A stretch of DNA of 64,000 bases from Cellulomonas sp. NTE-D12 (GCF_027923705.1 NZ_AP026442.1:1240001-1304000); one strand, 5' to 3'. Positions 1 to 7,488 are shown, counted from the stretch's first letter. Notes: generated by a model not told the origin, from the letters alone. Numbers and translations: made by a program.

Positions 1-61
1 ACGACGACGCCCCGATCGCCTCGGCGACCTGTTCGGGACTCAGGGTCTCCAGCCTCTCCAT
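1..61 (-). CDS. Partial excisionase-like/HTH protein (N-terminus only)
   Basis: Only the first 20 or so codons are in the window and the gene runs off the left edge. The visible residues read MERLETLSPEQVAEAIGAS, which resembles the first helix of MerR/excisionase-type (HTH_17) DNA-binding domains, where a 'xPEQVAExLGvS' start is usual. I chose the ATG at 61 because an AGGAGGA ribosome site (68-74) lies six bases upstream. An ATG at 67 would overlap the stop of the upstream gene (ATGA) but would sit directly against that site. The gene is in an operon with the HTH gene at 64-627. Its position next to a probable att site fits an excision or control protein of an integrated element, but that is inference from about 20 residues. 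Confidence 0.5.
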   Translation of the reverse strand, partial: MERLETLSPEQVAEAIGASS

Positions 62-63
62 CG

Positions 64-627
64 TCATTCCTCCTCGACGCTTCTTCGGTTCAGTGGTGTC
101 ACTGACCTGTCGGACGGTGTGGCGTCCTCGCGGGAACTCGTGGATCGGGGGCGGGCCGGCTGCGCCCTGTGGGCGGTTCGCGCGGCGACGTGGAACCGCT
201 GCCGCGCACCCTGCCTGGTGATTCCCAGCGCTTGGCCGATCTGGCCCCAGGTCGCTCCGTCCAGACGCAGGTGGTCGACGGCCGACCGGATCTGGCTCTC
301 GTGGCCCATGACGAGGGCACGCGTCTCGTCCCGCGCGACGGCGAGCTGCTGCAGCCGCTCCAACGCCGTCCGGAGAGCCTGCGCGCGTTCGATGCGCTGC
401 GAGGTCTCCCACGAGTTCCGTGCATCGTCGGGCCGGGCCGGCTGCCTCGCGTCGGAGGGCCGTGCTGTGGCGACCCGAGGGGCGGCGAGCACCGGGCGGT
501 AGTCCTCTCCGAGTCCGAACGATGCGCCCGCCGGCCACTGGCCGGGCGCCGGGTGGCCGCGGACCACGTCACCGTCCGACCGACGCAGCGCAGCCGCCTG
601 CGCGCGTCGGCGACTGGAGTTGCTCAT
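64..627 (-). CDS. Helix-turn-helix protein, probably of an integrated element
   Basis: The product is 187 residues and I do not recognise a named family. The first ~75 residues are basic and low-complexity. Residues ~80-130 look helical (rich in Arg, Glu, Leu, Ala). Near residue 140 there is a clear helix-turn-helix, WGQIGQALGITRQGARQRF, of the type seen in sigma region 4-like and small actinobacterial mobile-element proteins. The ATG at 627 was chosen because an AAGGGA site lies 8-14 bases upstream. A longer upstream open frame is Gly/Arg-rich noise from G-rich DNA. The stop abuts the next gene of the same strand. It is likely a DNA-binding regulator; its target is unknown. Confidence 0.6.
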   Translation of the reverse strand: MSNSSRRRAQAAALRRSDGDVVRGHPAPGQWPAGASFGLGEDYRPVLAAPRVATARPSDARQPARPDDARNSWETSQRIERAQALRTALERLQQLAVARDETRALVMGHESQIRSAVDHLRLDGATWGQIGQALGITRQGARQRFHVAARTAHRAQPARPRSTSSREDATPSDRSVTPLNRRSVEEE

Positions 628-1362
628 GACCACGTCCCTTCTTCCTCTACAAGCGGGAGTGCGGTGGGGCACGAAAGACGCGACGCCTTGCCCTCGGGTG
701 CGCTCGTCCGACCAACGGGAAGGCGGCTGCGACTTCGGAAGGCGACGCGTTCCGACGAGTCCCGTTCCACCATCACCCCTGCCACGCCCTCCTACCCCGA
801 CCCCGACCGCCGACCTCAAGCCCGTCCCACCACCTCGTGCCCGACCGCCGTCCCCATCGCCCGAGCCACCCCCCGACAACCTCCGTTTCCCTGCCACTCC
901 GTCAACCGTCTGGACACCTCTGGCACCCGGCGGCAACCGCTGTTGTCGCCGACCCATCGCGCCGAGTCACTGCCGGGCGAGTGGGGTCCGACCTCGTAGG
1001 TCGGACCGTCAGCACCCGTCGGATCCCGCGGTGTCAGGGCGGAGCCGACGGTGGTCCCTCAAACGTGACGTGTGCAGAATCCGCGCAACACGCACCGGGT
1101 CGGCTCGAGCTGACCGCGTGCCGAGCGCCCTGCGCCGGATGCGACCGCTGTCCGGCGGGCAAGTTCTCTGGGGCCGTCGATGCGGCCGCCACCGGAGGCG
1201 TCAGCAGAGGCGGAGATGAATGCGTCGAATTGCTCCGCTGGCCCTATGCGGCGTCCCGCTTGTCAACGCCTTGTCAACGAGGTGTCCACGACCCGACCAT
1301 CTGAGCCCTGTCGGATGCGACATCACCGCAGGTCGGCCGATCGCGTCTCACCATCCGGACAC
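628..1362. other. Gene-free stretch inside the putative element
   Basis: No convincing gene is visible on either strand. Open frames here lack ribosome sites and family-like composition. About 760-960 is strikingly C-rich on the plus strand, so G-rich on the coding strand of the gene at 64-627, with several GGGG/GGG runs. It probably contains the promoter of the leftward HTH operon. Two 10-bp direct repeats sit at 1259-1279. Confidence 0.5.
1259..1279. repeat. Tandem direct repeat CTTGTCAACG x2 near att
   Basis: Two perfect copies of CTTGTCAACG start 11 bases apart (1259-1268 and 1270-1279), one helical turn, on the same DNA face. They lie about 85-105 bp from the putative att core at 1363-1383. 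This is the usual place for arm-type integrase or excisionase sites. Read leftward each copy contains TTGACA, so one could also be a -35 box. The repeat is observed; the role is inferred. Confidence 0.4.
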
Positions 1363-1383
1363 TTCGATTCCCGCCACCTCCAC
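1363..1383 (+). other. Putative att site: copy of ssrA (tmRNA)-like 3' end
   Basis: The segment reads TTCGATTCCCGCCACCTCC followed by AC. It fits the end of a tRNA-like domain: T-loop TTCGATT, 3' T-stem CCCGC, acceptor 3' strand CACCTCC with T at position 70, then discriminator A73. A T at position 70 (the G3-U70 pair) marks alanine-accepting molecules, namely tmRNA or tRNA-Ala. No matching 5' tRNA half is present upstream, so this is a 3' fragment, as left at the far end of elements that integrate into ssrA. A terminator-like hairpin follows it. The intact gene would lie left of the window. Confidence 0.55.
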
Positions 1384-1674
1384 GAATGTTCTGCCACGAC
1401 GGCGGTCGGTCCCTTCGGGGAGCGGCCGTCGTCGTGCTGTCCGGAGGGATCGGGTGGTTGCAGCCGATCGCCGTGGCGCCTTCCGGCCATCGCGACTGTC
1501 GCTCGGAAGCTCGCGCTCCGGTGCTGCGTTCGCGTATGAGGTAACGGAAGAGGACTTCTGCGCGGGTGTGCCGTAGCTCTCGCCCGATTCCGAGTTCACT
1601 TCGACGGTGCTCGCGGGCTGCCGACGCGGATCCAACCGTCGGCCCGCTGCGACTCGTCCCGTTCCTCGGAACCG
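1384..1674. other. Intergenic stretch right of the att site
   Basis: Apart from the hairpin at 1396-1432, I see no gene or clear signal in these 291 bases. They follow the putative element boundary and end at the stop of the leftward PPOX-family gene. Confidence 0.4.
1396..1432 (+). terminator. UUCG-capped hairpin after the ssrA-like 3' end
   Basis: An 8-bp stem, ACGACGGC (1396-1403) with GCCGTCGT (1425-1432), encloses a 4-bp stem TCCC/GGGA closed by a TTCG tetraloop (1414-1417). It starts 12 bases past the ssrA-like end. It therefore looks like the native terminator of the tRNA-like gene, displaced by integration. There is no long T-tract, which is common in high-GC terminators. Confidence 0.45.
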
Positions 1675-2250
1675 TCAGAGCGGCGTAGGCGACGGTTCCG
1701 GATCCATGTCGAAGGCAGGCAGTCCGTCGATGCTCGTCCGGTTCTTCTGCCGCCGGTAGGCCGCCTGGCCCTCGGCGCCCTTCCGCTCCATGTACTCGGG
1801 CAGCAGGTGCCGCTCGCCGACGTAGTCCATGAGCGGTACGCCGTAGCCGCACGAGTCGGAGACCCGTTCGACGTCGACGACCACGACGGCGCGAGCCCCG
1901 CGCGTCTCGGGGAACCGGCTGACCAGCTCCGCGAACCCGTCGTCGTAGAGGGTCACGAACCGGCCGTGGCCGTGCAGCCGGACGATGTTGGGCGGTCCGT
2001 CGAAGGCGCAGAACATGACCGTGATCCGGCCGTTGTCACGCAGGTGCGCGATGGTCTCGGCACCGCTCGCCGTCAGGTCGACCCATGCGACCGTGTGGTC
2101 GTCGAGCACCACGAACGACCCGTCGATCCCCTTCGGCGACAGGTTCACTCGTCCGTCCTGTCCAGTCGGCGCCGTCGCGACGAAGAACACGTGCTGGTGT
2201 GCGATGAACGCGCGCAGGCGCTCGTCGATGCGGTCGTGGACGTTGCCCAT
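1675..2250 (-). CDS. Pyridoxamine 5'-phosphate oxidase (PPOX)-family flavoprotein
   Basis: The 191-residue product has the split-barrel flavin-binding pattern of the PPOX/general-stress FMN-binding family: VFFVATAPTGQDGRVNLSPKG near residues 20-40, a central strand with the RLHGHGRFV motif near residue 95, and 'CGYGVPLMDY' near residue 135, which is typical of the subgroup of pyridoxamine-oxidase-like proteins with about 190 residues. Such proteins bind FMN or F420 and act in the cytoplasm; the substrate cannot be told. The ATG at 2250 was chosen because GGAGGG lies 4 bases upstream. It stands alone, divergent from the VanZ-like gene, with their promoters in 2251-2356. Confidence 0.8.
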   Translation of the reverse strand: MGNVHDRIDERLRAFIAHQHVFFVATAPTGQDGRVNLSPKGIDGSFVVLDDHTVAWVDLTASGAETIAHLRDNGRITVMFCAFDGPPNIVRLHGHGRFVTLYDDGFAELVSRFPETRGARAVVVVDVERVSDSCGYGVPLMDYVGERHLLPEYMERKGAEGQAAYRRQKNRTSIDGLPAFDMDPEPSPTPL

Positions 2251-2356
2251 GAACCCTCCCTGCGTCGGTCCGACCACCGTAGGTTGACGCGTCGGCAGCC
2301 CACGCGGGATGCGGGCTCCAGTCCGCGGACAGCCTCCATCGCGGGGGACGGGTGAC

Positions 2357-2923
2357 GTGGATGGACGGCGCGTGGCGAGACCGGCCCGGTCCCACCGACC
2401 GACCTTCACGAGCGTCCAGCAAGCAGGGACCGTCGTCGTCTACGCGGTGCTCGCGCTCTATGCCGTGTTCGCGCTGAGGCTTCTGCTCTTCTCTCGGCCG
2501 CCTGTTTCGGAACGGTCGGTCAACCTCGTCCCGTTCGCGACCATCTCCCACTACCTGACGGACGGGTCGTCGGGCGTCCGCAGGTTCGCGTTGGGCAACG
2601 TCCGCGGCAACGTCCTTCTGTTCGTCCTGCTCGGTGCGTACGTGTCCGTGCTGACCAGGTGGACGGTGGCAAGGGCCATGGTCGTCGTCGCCTCGGCGAG
2701 CGGTGCGGTGGAGCTCCTTCAGGGGGTGTTCGCCCTCGGGGCGTCGGACATCGACGACGTCATGCTCAACGGCCTCGGGGGGCTCGTCGGCATCGCGCTG
2801 GTGGTCCTGCTCCGAAGAGTTCTGCCGGACCAAGAGCGACTGCGAGCAGTCGTCGCGGCGTTGTCGCTGCTCGCGCTGCCGGTGCTCCTCGTCCTGTTGT
2901 TCGTGATCAGGATGCGACTGTGA
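2357..2923 (+). CDS. VanZ-like membrane protein
   Basis: The product is about 188 residues with four to five hydrophobic segments: residues ~22-42, then after the loop SVNLVPFATI, ~78-98, ~105-120, ~133-150 and ~163-183. The loop 'NLVPF' and the segment 'GNVRGNVLLFVLLG' followed by 'ASDIDDVMLNGLGGLVG' are hallmarks of the VanZ family, where the Asp-Asp-x-x-x-Asn motif is conserved. VanZ gives low-level teicoplanin resistance in enterococci, but most homologues are of unknown role. I chose the GTG at 2357, which has GGGGGA eight bases upstream. An in-frame ATG at 2309 lacks a ribosome site. Confidence 0.75.
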   Translation: MDGRRVARPARSHRPTFTSVQQAGTVVVYAVLALYAVFALRLLLFSRPPVSERSVNLVPFATISHYLTDGSSGVRRFALGNVRGNVLLFVLLGAYVSVLTRWTVARAMVVVASASGAVELLQGVFALGASDIDDVMLNGLGGLVGIALVVLLRRVLPDQERLRAVVAALSLLALPVLLVLLFVIRMRL

Positions 2924-2985
2924 GTCCGGGCACCGCAGGCTCCCGGCTCGTCCGGGTTCCACCGGGCCACCGCACCGACGCCCGC

Positions 2986-3549
2986 CTAGCCGGAGGTGGC
3001 CCGGGCCCCGTAGCGCAGACCGTCCAGCAGCAGCCCGACCATCCGGTCGGCTCGCTCGGTGCCTCCACCCGGTGCCGGCAGCGACAGGTTCGCGATCGCG
3101 CTGATCAGCTCCAGCGGGTCGACGTCGTCGCGGATCACCCCCGCCTCGGCCGCGCTGTTCAGCAGGCGCTGCAGGGCCGGCGCGGCATTCGACTCGAAGT
3201 ACTCACGCAGGCGGCTGTACGCGGGGTCGCCGGAGTGCAGCGCCGCGCCGAGGCCGTGCTTGGTGGCGACGAACCGCGTGTAGCGCCGGGCCCAGAGCTC
3301 GAGCGCCTCGCCGGGCTCGTGCTGCTCGCCCAGCCGGGCGGCCATCGCCGTGACGTCGTCGATCTCCCGCCGGAAGACCGCGGCGATCAGGTCCGAGCGC
3401 AGCGGGAAGTGGCGGTACAGCGTGGCGGTGCCGACCCCGGCACGAGCGGCGATGGCGCGCACCGGCACGTCGACGCCGTGGGTGGTGAACTCCTGCTTCG
3501 CCGCCTCCAGCAGGGCGTCGAGGTTGCGTCGGGCGTCCGCTCGGGGCAT
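2986..3549 (-). CDS. TetR-family repressor of the divergent aldo/keto reductase
   Basis: The 187-residue product has an N-terminal TetR helix-turn-helix: residues ~7-55 with 'VRAIAARAGVGTATLYRHFPLRSDLI'-like order (AARAGVGTATLYRHF). A helical ligand-binding domain follows, ending near LLLDGLRYGARA. The start at 3549 has GGAGA upstream. The gene is divergent from the reductase, and two palindromes of the form GGGAC-N3-GTCCC in the intergenic region overlap the reductase promoter. The likely role is ligand-released repression of the reductase and of itself. The inducer is unknown. Confidence 0.88.
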   Translation of the reverse strand: MPRADARRNLDALLEAAKQEFTTHGVDVPVRAIAARAGVGTATLYRHFPLRSDLIAAVFRREIDDVTAMAARLGEQHEPGEALELWARRYTRFVATKHGLGAALHSGDPAYSRLREYFESNAAPALQRLLNSAAEAGVIRDDVDPLELISAIANLSLPAPGGGTERADRMVGLLLDGLRYGARATSG

Positions 3550-3578
3550 CCGTGTCTCCGTCGTCGTCGATGGACCCG

Positions 3579-3607
3579 TTGATAAACGGGACAGCGTTCC
3601 GTATAGT
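3579..3607 (+). promoter_or_regulatory. Sigma70-type promoter of the aldo/keto reductase
   Basis: TTGATA (3579-3584), a 17-base spacer and TATAGT (3602-3607) make a near-consensus housekeeping promoter, with transcription expected from about 3614. This strength is unusual in such GC-rich DNA and fits a promoter held down by a repressor. Confidence 0.75.
3588..3600. promoter_or_regulatory. TetR operator O1 (between -35 and -10)
   Basis: GGGACAGCGTTCC is an imperfect GGGAC-N3-GTCCC palindrome with one mismatch. It lies within the promoter spacer. It is also the near-exact reverse complement of O2 at 3616-3628. Confidence 0.65.
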
Positions 3608-3615
3608 CCAGTAGC

Positions 3616-3628
3616 GGGACGCTGTCCC
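3616..3628. promoter_or_regulatory. TetR operator O2 (at transcription start)
   Basis: GGGACGCTGTCCC is a palindrome with perfect 5-bp arms, centred 28 bp from O1 and placed at the expected start of the reductase transcript. Two sites around one promoter suggest tight repression by paired TetR dimers. Confidence 0.65.
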
Positions 3629-3678
3629 GCTTCCAGGTCATCGTACGGCGTCCGCAGAGGCGTCAGCAGGGAGTCACG

Positions 3679-4704
3679 ATGCAGTACCGCACGCTCGGCC
3701 GCACCGGCATCAAGGTCAGCCCCTACGCGCTCGGCGCGATGATGCTCGGATCGCTCGGCAACCCCGACCGCGCCGAGGCGATCCGCATCGTCCACCGCGC
3801 GCTCGACGCCGGGATCAACTTCGTGGACACCGCCGACCGCTACGGCGACTCCGAGGAGGTGGTGGGGGAGGCGCTCAAGGGCCGACGCGACGACGTGGTG
3901 CTCGCGACCAAGTTCTGGGGCCCCGTCGACGACGACCTGAACCACCGCGGCGCCTCCCGCCGCTGGATCCTGCAGGCCGTCGAGCGCTCGCTGCGCCGAC
4001 TCCAGACCGACCACATCGACCTGTACCAGCTGCACCGCCCCGACCCGGACACGGACATCGACGAGACGCTCTCGGCCCTCACCGACCTGGTGCGGCAGGG
4101 CAAGGTGCGCGCCATCGGGTCCTCGTCGATGCGCGGCTCGGAGATCGTCGAGGCGCAGTGGACCTCGGAACGACGCGGCTTCGAGCGGTTCCGCACCGAG
4201 CAGCCCAACTACTCGATCCTCGACCGCGAGATCGAGCGGGAGATCCTGCCGGTCACCCAGCGCTACGGCATGGGCACGCTGGTCTACAGCCCGCTCGCCG
4301 GCGGCATGCTGACGGGCCGGTACCGGGCCGGCCAGGAGAACGACAGCTTCCGCTCGACGCGCACCGGGATGCGGCACTTCCGCGACGAGCGTCGGCTGGC
4401 CGCCGTCGAGCAGCTGGTCGCGCTCTCCGAGGAGACGGGGATCAAGCTCACGCATCTCGCGATGGCGTTCGTCATCGCGCACCCGGGTGTGACGTCCGCC
4501 ATCGCCGGTCCGCGCACCATGGAGCAGCTCGAGGACACCCTCGCCGGGGTCGACGTCGCCCTGAGCGACGAGATCCTCGACCGCATCGACGCGATCGTGC
4601 CGCCGGGGGAGAGCGTCGGGACGATGGACATGGTCTACCGCGGGCCGGAGGTGGGAGACAGCTCCCTGCGCCGGCGTGGTCCTCAGGGCCGATCGGCGGC
4701 GTAG
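3679..4704 (+). CDS. Aldo/keto reductase
   Basis: The 341-residue product is an NADPH-dependent aldo/keto reductase, a (beta/alpha)8 barrel enzyme of the cytosol that reduces aldehydes or ketones. The catalytic tetrad is visible: Asp50 and Tyr55 (FVDTADRYGDSEE), Lys78 (LATKFW) and His119 (LYQLHRPDP). The C-terminal nicotinamide/phosphate-binding segment 'AIAGPRTMEQLEDTL' is also present. The N-terminus MQYRTLGRTGIKVSPYALG is typical of the YajO/KCAB-like branch. AGGGAG precedes the ATG. Expression is probably controlled by the divergent TetR repressor through operators at 3588 and 3616. Confidence 0.92.
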   Translation: MQYRTLGRTGIKVSPYALGAMMLGSLGNPDRAEAIRIVHRALDAGINFVDTADRYGDSEEVVGEALKGRRDDVVLATKFWGPVDDDLNHRGASRRWILQAVERSLRRLQTDHIDLYQLHRPDPDTDIDETLSALTDLVRQGKVRAIGSSSMRGSEIVEAQWTSERRGFERFRTEQPNYSILDREIEREILPVTQRYGMGTLVYSPLAGGMLTGRYRAGQENDSFRSTRTGMRHFRDERRLAAVEQLVALSEETGIKLTHLAMAFVIAHPGVTSAIAGPRTMEQLEDTLAGVDVALSDEILDRIDAIVPPGESVGTMDMVYRGPEVGDSSLRRRGPQGRSAA

Positions 4705-4855
4705 GCGCGGGCCTCGGGGGCTCAAGGCCTCCGCACAGGGGCGGCCCGTCCCGGCGGACGCGTGGCCGACGCAGACCGTTGCGGGGCGCCGACGAGCGAC
4801 TCCGCGGCCCATCTCCGCCCTGATGAACCAGGTAGCCGAGAGAACGTCCGATCAT

Positions 4856-4873
4856 CCTGCACGTTCGTGCAGG
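4856..4873. promoter_or_regulatory. 18-bp palindrome upstream of the dehydrogenase operon
   Basis: CCTGCACG-TT-CGTGCAGG has perfect 8-bp arms. It lies 82 bp before the start of the fused dehydrogenase gene and about 40 bp before a TAGCGT-like -10 box (4914-4919 region). The symmetry and short loop fit a transcription-factor operator better than a terminator, because no T-tract follows. Confidence 0.45.
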
Positions 4874-4954
4874 AAGGACGATGGGCCCTGCCGCTCCGAC
4901 AGCGCCCGGCAATAGCGTGGACGTGCTGCGCGCCTCGTCGAGGAGGTGGAGACA

Positions 4955-7087
4955 GTGCCCACAGCTGCCCGGTCAGCCATGCCGCACGTCGTCGTGGTGG
5001 GTGGTGGTGGGACCGGCGGTGCCGTCGCGCACGACCTGGCGCTGCGCGGGCTGCGCGTCACGGTGCTCGAGCGCGGAGAGGTGACGTCCGGGACGACCGG
5101 CCGGCACCACGGGTTGCTGCACAGCGGTGCCCGGTACGCGGTGGCGGACGCGACGTCCGCCGTCGAGTGCATCGCCGAGAACCGGATCCTCCGGCGGATC
5201 GCACCCGGGTCTTTCGAGGAGAACGACGGCCTGTTCGTCGCGCTGACCGACGAGGACCTCGCGTACCTGCCGGGGTTCGTCGAGGCGTGCCGTGCCTGCG
5301 ACATCCCGGCGGAGGTGCTCGACAGGACCGAGGCGCTGCGTCGCGAGCCCGGCCTGGGCCCGGAGGTCAGGGCCGCCGTGCAGGTACCGGACGGCACGAT
5401 GGACGCGATGCGGCTGCCGCTGCGCTTCTTCGCGACGGCACAGTCGAACGGCGCCGTGATCAGGACCTTCACCGAGGTGGTCGGGCTGCGGCGGCAGGAC
5501 GGCGCCGTCACCGGTGTCGCGTACCGCGACGACGTGACGGGCGAGGAGGGGCTGCTGGCCGCCGACGTGGTGGTGAACGCCGCTGGGCCCTGGGCACAGC
5601 GCATCGCCGAGATGGCCGGTGTCGACGTCCCGATCCGGTGCTCGCCCGGCGTCCTGGTCGCCGTCCGCGGCCGGTGGTGCGACATGGTGGTGAACCGCCT
5701 GCACCGGTCCGGCGACGGCGACATCGTGCTCCCGCAGCGCGGCCTGAGCGTGATCGGCACCAGCTCGTGGGTGGTGGACGACCCGGACGAGCTGCACCTC
5801 CCCGAGGACCACATCCGCACGATGGTCAGGGAGGGTTCGAGGCTGGTGCCGGCGGTGGCGCACGCCGAGATCCGGGCGGCCTGGTCCGCGGTGCGGCCGC
5901 TGATCGGTGACGGCGGCAGCACGACCGGACGGGAGCTCTCCCGCACGTTCAAGTGCTTCGACCACGCGGAGCGGGACGGCGTCGAGGGGTTCGTCACCAT
6001 CTCCGGCGGCAAGGCGACCACGCTGCGGGCGATGGCGGAGGCGACGGCCGACGTCGTCTGCCGGCGGCTGGGCGTCGAGGCGCCGTGCCGTACCCGCGAG
6101 CAGGTGCTGCTGCCGCACACCGCGTACTACACGTCGCACGAGTCGATGCGCTCGACGACGCAAGAGGCGCCCGCGGCGACCGGCCCCCGGCGCTCCGGTG
6201 CCGCGGCGACGCGCACGGCCACGCCTGGAGCGGTGGCCCGCACCGCCACGACGAGCCGGACCGCCACGACCGGCGGCACGGCCACGACCAGCACGAGCGG
6301 CACGACGGCCACGTCGAGCCGCGTGCTGCGCGTCTCCCGCTGGAAGCCCGGCTGGCCGGCCCCGGCTCAGCTCGAGTACGTCGTCCCCGTCGAGCCGCGC
6401 ACCACTGTGCTCGACGCGCTGCGCAGCATCAGGTGGCACGGCGACGCGTCGCTGACCGTGCGGCACTCCTGCTGCCACTCGTCGTGCGGCACCTGCGGCG
6501 TGCGGGTCAACGGGGCGGAGGTGCTCGCCTGCGTCACCGCGCTGGCGGACCTGCCGGCGGGCCCGGTGGCGGTCGAGCCGATGGCCAACGCGCCGGTGCT
6601 CAGCGACCTGGTGGTCGACATGACCCGGCTGTACGACGGGCTCGAGCGGTCGGGGCGTCCGCTGGTGCGGCAGGTCCAACCGACGGGCCGCGGGCGCAGG
6701 GCGAAGGTCCACACGTCCGGGACGGGCCCGGCGTCGGTGCGGCTGGAGGACTGCGTCGAGTGCGGGCTGTGCGTCTCTGCCTGCCCGATCACCGGGACCG
6801 ACCAGGCGTATCTCGGCCCCGCGGTGCTCGGCGCGGCCGCGCGGGTGGTCGCCGAGCCGCGCGGTCAGGACGTGCGGTCGGTGCTCACGTGGGTGGACGA
6901 CCACGACGGCTGCTGGCGGTGCCACCTCAGCTTCGCGTGCAGCGAGGTCTGCCCCACGGGGGCGGACCCGGCGGCCGGGATCATGGCGCTGCGCGGCGCC
7001 CTCACGCGGGAGCACCTGAGGTGGCGGTCCGACGGGCACCGCAGTGCGGACCGGCCGGCCGACGAGGAGAGGACGGCGGCGCGATGA
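4955..7087 (+). CDS. GlpA-type glycerol-3-phosphate dehydrogenase fused to SdhB/FrdB-type iron-sulfur protein
   Basis: The product is about 710 residues with two halves. Residues ~5-395 are a flavoprotein closely like GlpA of anaerobic glycerol-3-phosphate dehydrogenase: the FAD motif VVVGGGGTGGAVAHD, then TTGRHHGLLHSGARYAV, and the conserved end DHAERDGVEGFVTISGGKATT. Residues ~400-455 are a Thr/Ala/Gly linker with repeated TATT units. Residues ~456-680 resemble SdhB/FrdB: a 2Fe-2S site with SCCHSSCGTCG and a later LAC (~504-530), CVECGLCVSACP (~600-611) and CWRCHLSFACSEVCP (~653-667). The start GTG at 4955 has GAGGAGG eight bases upstream. The gene overlaps the next one by ATGA. I infer electron flow from glycerol-3-phosphate through FAD and clusters to quinone via the two following anchors; the substrate is unproven. 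Confidence 0.85.
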   Translation: MPTAARSAMPHVVVVGGGGTGGAVAHDLALRGLRVTVLERGEVTSGTTGRHHGLLHSGARYAVADATSAVECIAENRILRRIAPGSFEENDGLFVALTDEDLAYLPGFVEACRACDIPAEVLDRTEALRREPGLGPEVRAAVQVPDGTMDAMRLPLRFFATAQSNGAVIRTFTEVVGLRRQDGAVTGVAYRDDVTGEEGLLAADVVVNAAGPWAQRIAEMAGVDVPIRCSPGVLVAVRGRWCDMVVNRLHRSGDGDIVLPQRGLSVIGTSSWVVDDPDELHLPEDHIRTMVREGSRLVPAVAHAEIRAAWSAVRPLIGDGGSTTGRELSRTFKCFDHAERDGVEGFVTISGGKATTLRAMAEATADVVCRRLGVEAPCRTREQVLLPHTAYYTSHESMRSTTQEAPAATGPRRSGAAATRTATPGAVARTATTSRTATTGGTATTSTSGTTATSSRVLRVSRWKPGWPAPAQLEYVVPVEPRTTVLDALRSIRWHGDASLTVRHSCCHSSCGTCGVRVNGAEVLACVTALADLPAGPVAVEPMANAPVLSDLVVDMTRLYDGLERSGRPLVRQVQPTGRGRRAKVHTSGTGPASVRLEDCVECGLCVSACPITGTDQAYLGPAVLGAAARVVAEPRGQDVRSVLTWVDDHDGCWRCHLSFACSEVCPTGADPAAGIMALRGALTREHLRWRSDGHRSADRPADEERTAAR

Positions 7088-7488
7088 CGAGCGAACCGGG
7101 CACGACGCGCGGCACGGGACGCCGGGGCCTGCGGGGGTGGATGACGCACCCCGGTGCCGGCACCCCGACGTGGGCCTTCGTGGCGAACCGGGTGTCCGCG
7201 CTGATCCTGGTCGGGTACCTGTACCTGCACCTGGTGGTGCTGTCGATGCTGCTGCGTGGCTCGGCCAGCTGGGACTCGTTCCTGGCGATCGCCGGTACGC
7301 GGGCGTTCGTGGCGGTCGACGTGGTGCTGTTCGCCGCGGTGGTGTGGCACGCCGCGAACGGCGTGCGGGTGGCGCTGGTCGGGACCGGCGTGGCCGTGCG
7401 GCGGCAGCGCGCCCTGCTCGTCGGCGTGCTCGTGGTCACCGTGCTGGTGACCGCAGCCGCCGCGGTGCTGCTGCTGGCGAGGGAGTGA
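7084..7488 (+). CDS. SdhC-like haem b membrane anchor
   Basis: The product is 134 residues with three membrane segments (about residues 37-58, 72-95 and 107-130). The second carries VWHAANGVR, matching the H-x3-G-x-R haem b ligand motif of succinate dehydrogenase/fumarate reductase anchors, and the first has another His (YLHLVV). The start codon overlaps the stop of the fused flavo-iron-sulfur gene (ATGA) and the next anchor starts 3 bases downstream. It most likely binds the iron-sulfur half to the membrane and passes electrons to quinone. Sequence drift in this family is high, so the SdhC/SdhD assignment is by position. Confidence 0.75.
   Translation: MTSEPGTTRGTGRRGLRGWMTHPGAGTPTWAFVANRVSALILVGYLYLHLVVLSMLLRGSASWDSFLAIAGTRAFVAVDVVLFAAVVWHAANGVRVALVGTGVAVRRQRALLVGVLVVTVLVTAAAAVLLLARE

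Noticed and set aside
628..957. In-frame N-terminal extension of the HTH gene at 64-627.
   Set aside because: The extension is Gly/Arg/Thr-rich, reflects the G-rich DNA, and lacks a ribosome site, while the ATG at 627 has one.
2309..2356. Upstream ATG start for the VanZ-like protein.
   Set aside because: No ribosome site, and the added residues are Arg/Pro-rich without family similarity. The GTG at 2357 has GGGGGA at the right distance.
3550..4812. Long leftward open frame over the aldo/keto reductase, joined in frame to the TetR gene.
   Set aside because: It is antisense to a well-conserved enzyme and rich in Arg/Ala/Pro, as expected for reverse-strand frames in GC-rich DNA. The TetR domain has its own start at 3549.
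6150..6320. The repetitive linker of the fused dehydrogenase as a sign of a frameshift between two genes.
   Set aside because: The frame stays open through the linker, and both halves lie in one frame with no internal ribosome site at the start of the iron-sulfur half. A true fusion is the simpler reading.
4973..7039. A 688-codon leftward open frame opposite the fused dehydrogenase.
   Set aside because: It has no recognisable domain and its composition (His, Arg, Ala, Asp, Gly repeats) is that of an antisense shadow of the conserved plus-strand gene.
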